64,000 nucleotides of DNA, taken from assembly GCA_026225945.1 (NCBI GenBank), contig JAMJFZ010003746.1, forward strand, positions 4,442,001 through 4,506,000, given 5' to 3'. The position numbers and the translations under genes are program-made. Of this stretch, positions 38,601-44,475 are shown in pieces (the first letter of the stretch is position 1; every line of letters begins with the position of its first letter). The notes beneath the pieces were generated by a model. That model worked only from the letters and a program-made list of their open reading frames with translations, was not told the origin of the DNA and did no database searches. Source of the DNA: Cricetomys ansorgei (lineage: Eukaryota; Chordata; Mammalia; Rodentia; Nesomyidae).

Positions 38601-41600
38601 ACCAGAAGACAGACGTGTGAGTGAGAATTCATGGAGGCTGGGACATTAGGGGACCCGAGAGGCTGGGCTTGGGTCTCACGGAAAGGGCCAAGAGCACCAG
38701 GCAGGAAGGCTGTGCAGGCTCAGAGCCTCGCTTCCTGCACAGTGCGTGGGAATCGGGAGGTCTGTTTTCTTTTGTAACTCACTGTAACTCACTCAGCATC
38801 CTAGGTTATCCTGAAAGCAATGGCCGAAAGTAAACAAAAACATGAGAATGGGAAAAGCAAAACAGAGGAGAGGCCAATCTACAAGAGGGGTTGGGTTCTT
38901 TACCAGGCAAAACCTCTGATAATCACTGAGGAAGCGGGAGGCATCTCCTAGATTTCTAACAGGACAGATGCCTAAACACAGAGACAAACACTGAATTTTT
39001 TATTCAGTTCATCTGAAAAGATCCATGGAATGGGAAGAAACCAGGCTCTAGAAAACAGAATGAAGATATCTTGATATCTTTTTCCTTTTAACTGTGCAAA
39101 ATATTTAATTTAATCCATCGGAAAACAGGCACACACAATCCCATTCCTGCCCAGCAATGGCTGCTGGCTGAGTGCAGATGACCTCGGAGAAGGTCAACGG
39201 TGGTGTCAAAGGTCAGAGTGTCAACAAAACCAGAGCTGCCCATGGGCAGCCTGCTCATCCAGCAGTGAACCTGGCTCTCAGGGGAGAGGGGAAGGGCTGG
39301 GGATGAGTTGGCAGAAGGCAAAACAAACAAAAACAAACCCCGGAGGAGCAGCAGCGTGGAAACACGCTAAGAACAAAGGATGGGGCGAGGCAAGGACAGC
39401 GAGAGGCCGAAGGACACGGCGGTGACACCCCGGGCTCTGGAGCCGCCGACACCGACCTGTGGCTTCTCTCAGCTCCTGGAAAAACTTCTGGTTGAATATA
39501 AAAGCCACACCGCTGATCTCCTCCACTTTGGCCTCTGCGGTTGTGTTGCGGTTGATGAAATTTGCCGTGATGGCAATGGCCAGTTTGCCACGAAATTCTT
39601 TCCGACGAAATCCTAGAGGGACAGAGGAGGAAGGATGAAGGATTCGGAGGAGAGAATATGGGTGGGGCCCAGGATCAGGAAAGTGGGCTGTTCAGAGGTG
39701 AAAGGACTCACGATGGAACTCCCCGCCCACATCATGGGCAACCTGAAAGCTGACTGATCATCTTACTGCTCAGTACTCAAGGTTACCTTTAAAGAGGAGG
39801 GGTGTTGTGCGCCTGGCACATTCATGCAGAGGTTTAAAGCTGCGGTACCAACACCTCTAAGCACAGCCTGTCTCCTAGTGTCCTGTGGAAAATATCCTGA
39901 TAGGCACTGACTGGGCAGCAAACATACAAATTATTAGGGGCGTGGTCTCTAGGGACAGGTCAGCCTCCAATCAGATTTGAGCCAGGCAAAGGAGACTAGG
40001 CCAGCGTACCTTCCAAGGTGTTCCTACGCCCATCCCCACCGATGATCACTTCAAATTCATATTCTGATACAGGATGGGTTTTGGGGTGCACCAAAGCTCG
40101 CCATCCTATCCCTGTGGACCAAAGGCAAAATGAAGGTCATGACCCAGACTAAGTCATACCCAGACACACAGATCACACAAAGTGCCAAGCCAAAGAAGTA
40201 CATGCACTAGAACAAGAGGCCAGCCTTGGCAGAAAGTTTTGACAAGAGCTCACAAAGACACTTTCTTTACCTTTGTATTTTCTATAATACAAATGCCCGC
40301 CACGCCTAACACCATGTCAAAGGCCTCTTGGGTAAGCCAAAAGTCCTCAAAAGCCCAGGCTGCATGAACAAAGCCCCTTTAGTCAGTGCTGAAAACCACC
40401 TGCAAGTCCTTCTGGTCCCTCCCATGATCTCATCTGTTCTCACCCACTCGCACCCTCTTGTTCTGTCCAGTCCAACTCACGTTCGTTCTCTTGGTCCTCG
40501 GGAGGCTGAACAAGTCCTTGGAATTCCACATTGACATGGATCTCAATGCCTAAGATCAAGGCTACTTTCAGGAGGATTAGCTGGAGCTGACGGATACCTA
40601 GAAGAACACAAAGATCTCCATGGCAAGGGGATGGAAGCTGAGAGCCCCGTGGTGCCTCCTCTTGGGCTCTACTCATACGTGTCTGCTTAGGTTCCCAAAG
40701 GCTGTCATAGCAGAGACCCATCTCAGAAGTTCTCATTTCTTTCTCCACGTTGTAAAGGTTAACATCAAACAATGGAAGAAACATTCTGGTATATTAGTGT
40801 AGCATGGCCCAGACCTTAGTAGGCCTCAAGCACCTTAACACAACTGACTCCATGGCAGAAGTAACATTCAGGCTGTAAAACTCTGCATGTAGACAGTACC
40901 ACCTGCCAAAACTAAAACAAAGGACTAATCCATCAAAGTCCACAGTTCTGGGAAAGTCTCTAAATGTACTAACCTTGCTTTTTGGCTTTTGTAGTTCTGT
41001 TTCTGGCTAACTGTTCCTGTTAACCGAAGTATGCCAACCCGGGACGAGGTTTTTGTGCTCAAAAGCTCACCCTGAGAAAGGCTCAGGGGTATACTGGGAT
41101 CCCAAAAACCCAGCGTAGTCGCCAGACAGCTAATAAAGACTTTCTATTGGCTTAAACCCATGTCTGAGCAGTCATCTCTGGCAAATACCCCACAACTCTA
41201 GGCTACCTAGCTTCTGGAGCCGGGTATCCCAAACAACCTAACACAACAACAGAGACAACACAGGGCAGTGACCAGGGAGAACCACTCTTCTGTCTCCTGG
41301 GTCCAGTGAGAGCCACTGTTACCAGCAGCAACCAGTCTTCAGAGGCACCTACTCAACACAAGCCACAGGTGAGGTGTGCCCAGAGGTGAGATGCCACAGC
41401 ATCTGCCTTCCAGGGTAACCCTTGCTGACCTTACACACTCCTATCAGATGCACAAAAGAAATCACATTCCCACCCTATCTCTTCCCATTTCCCACCATCT
41501 GTGACTTACAGCTGTGGAAACTGAGGTCTCAAAGGACTGACAATCCTGTACATTACCACAGCAATAAACATATTTGATGCCCAGAGAGTCCTGACCAGAT

Positions 41601-42559
41601 CTGGCACCAATACTAGGTTACAGAGAGACAGAAATCCTGTCCTTGAATCTACAATACCCTCAGCTCTAAAATAAATCTGGCCACAAATAAGGACCACAAA
41701 TCTAGTCACTCAACAACCCTTGCTTAGTCCTCTCTTAAGGCCAACTTTACCCGCAGCCTGTGACTAAGGAGCTACGAGTATGCGCAAATCCCCTGCTAAG
41801 TCATCCTGGTTACTCTCCTCAGCTGACCATAATCTCGCCCTTCTGAGTCACACTCCCAGAGACTGGCTGAGACTCGTGCTAGCACACACTTTATTTCTGC
41901 AGACAACTGTGGGTTCCAAGATGCTTTACAAATTACAGCCTGACAGATGGGCCGAGCACTTCCTCTTGCCAGTGGAATGTGGCAGCCGCCAGCTAGTGTT
42001 GGATAAATTGGTATAACCACTTCAAACAGCAAAAGGTCTAATGGCTGAATGTATTTCCAGGTCACATATGGAGGAGCTCAGAACAAATGTTCCTTACTAA
42101 CATTTCCCTAGATTTTTTCCAGCTCGATGATACAGACAACTCTTCCAAACTGGTTTCAAACAAGCCACTTACAGTCGTGAAAATAAGATCATCTTAAGAG
42201 AAACACAAGGTCCTGAAAGAACATGGCAATAGAGAGAGGCGAGAGTTGTTCTGGTTGGAGACTTCACTCGTCACCTGAACTTGGACTCTCACTGTGAACT
42301 TGGCATTGTGTCTAAGCTGTGACTCTTACTTCTGTGCATGTGGTTTCCCGGGTCTGTGTCCCCATGGTGCTGTTTTCCTACATTAGTAGAGGGTATGCAA
42401 GATCACGGTGCGGAGACAAAGCCTGTGTACTTCTTCCACTGAACTAAAACTACCAGAGGGTTGAAATCCAAACTCTCCACCTCATTTCCAATGCCCACCC
42501 TTCCTCCTCCTCTGCACATACCATGGGGCCTCAGCAAGAGTCCAAGACCCAACTAACAA

Positions 42560-42594
<35 letters not shown>

Positions 42595-44086
42595 GACAAG
42601 GTTTTCTCTGTTGTAACCCTGGCTGTCCTGGAACTCACTCTGTAGACCAGGCTGGCCTTGAACTCAGAGATCTGCTTGCCTCTGCCTCCTGAGCGCTGGG
42701 TTGTTAAAGGCTTGTGTCTCACGCCTGACCCCAACTAGAAATCTTTAAATAAAACTCTAACTCTTTTTTGTACAAGAGACCCACTTGAGGTTAAGAAGCC
42801 TCGGTTACAGAACACTGATGGCTGGTACAAATCCTGGTTGAGGAGTAAGTAATCCCTCAGTTAACTTACTTGTCTCTGTCTACTAAACAAGGGAACCAGA
42901 AGAGCTGGTGTTACTCACTGATATGGTCAATGGCTCCAGCACAGAACTTGCCGTAGAACTTCTTGGCGCCCAGACCTCGAAGATCGTGTATGGTGAAGGG
43001 CCAGAGATGCAAGACATTGTTGCGGGAGAAGGCATCTCGCTTCTCGATAACAATCACCTTGGCTCCCAATAAGGACAAGTCGATGGCTGTGCGGAGACCG
43101 CAGGGGCCAGCTCCAATGATGAGACACTGAAAAATACATTTCAGGGGATTTCAGGGCAAAGGCCGTACCTCTCAAAACACACTTCTCATAATAATCGCTC
43201 CCAGGGCCATACCCCAGGACCACAGCACCTGCAGCCTGCCTACAACTGCAGAACACATGCAGTGGCTTGAAGGAAGAGCTCGTGATCACTGTGGACAGAG
43301 AAGACTGAAATCCCGCCATGTCTATCTCGAGCAGCCTAGAAGAACCAAAGGTTAGCAAGACTTAAATGAGTCATCGCCTCAACAAACAATCTGAAAATCG
43401 TGCCTCATATTTCATCAAGATGGGACCTTTGCAAGTTCCTAGGTCATAAGCAGGTCGCTGTCTAAGATAAAATTAGTAGCTACGCCCAGGAAATCGAGTC
43501 TGGGTCTGCCATACAAATGACTCCCAGAAAGCAGTGTTCAAGAGTCAAAGATTCATGAATGAAAAAGTATTTTTGTTTTTTAAAACACTTATTTAATGTG
43601 TATATATGTGAGCCCGAGCATATACGGCCCTTTGTTTAACTCCTTCAGCAGAGGTCATAAGAGCCATCAGATGGCGTGGAACTGGAGTTTTCTTTTGTCT
43701 TGATTTAAGATACTCCATTTTTTGTGTGTGTGCATGTGTGTGCATCTATATGCCAACATGTGTGCAGGTGCCCAAGGAGCCAGAAGAAAGCATCAGATCT
43801 CCTGGGGCTGCATTAGGACTACGAGCCCCCCAGTGGGTGCTGGGAACCCAACTCCAGTCCTCTGCAAGAGGTGCTCTTACGTGTTGAGCCATCGCTCCAG
43901 ACCCTGAAATTAGTTTTAAGATCATTTTTAGATGAAAGTTCAGGGAGATGCTCTTGATAATCCACCCCGGAGAAGCACTTGGGGTGGGAAGGACACTTAT
44001 CTTAAGCAACTTGCATTTTAAGCATGGAAGACACACAATGCTTTGACTTTATCTTTCTTCATTTTTTTTTTTTTGTGCTGTTTCTC

Positions 44087-44117
<31 letters not shown>

Positions 44118-44417
44118 AAGAAAGAGAGACAGCGATTGATCTGGGGGGAGAAGAGAGGGAGCTGAGGCTCCTCCAGGGCCTGTGAAGCAAATAGTCTACT
44201 TCTGAGCTCTCCTTTATTTTAAATTAACATCTAGTAGTCACTCATGAAAATCATGCCTTCACCGGGTGGTAAGGGCACACGCCTTTAATCCCAGCACTTG
44301 GGAGGCAGAGTCAGGTGGATCTCTGAGTCTGAGGCCAGCCTGGTCTATAGAGTAAGTTCTAGGACAGCCAGAGTTACAACAGAGAAACCCTATCAAGAAA
44401 ACCAATAAATAATAATG

Positions 44418-44475
<58 letters not shown>

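Larger units (their letters stand above)
40598..42918. other. Intron 2 of Mical3
   Basis: A 2.3-kb intron with an ERV1-like solo LTR candidate (40798-41240), a (TG)n tract and a B1 (42562-42735). The remainder looks unique. Confidence 0.7.
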
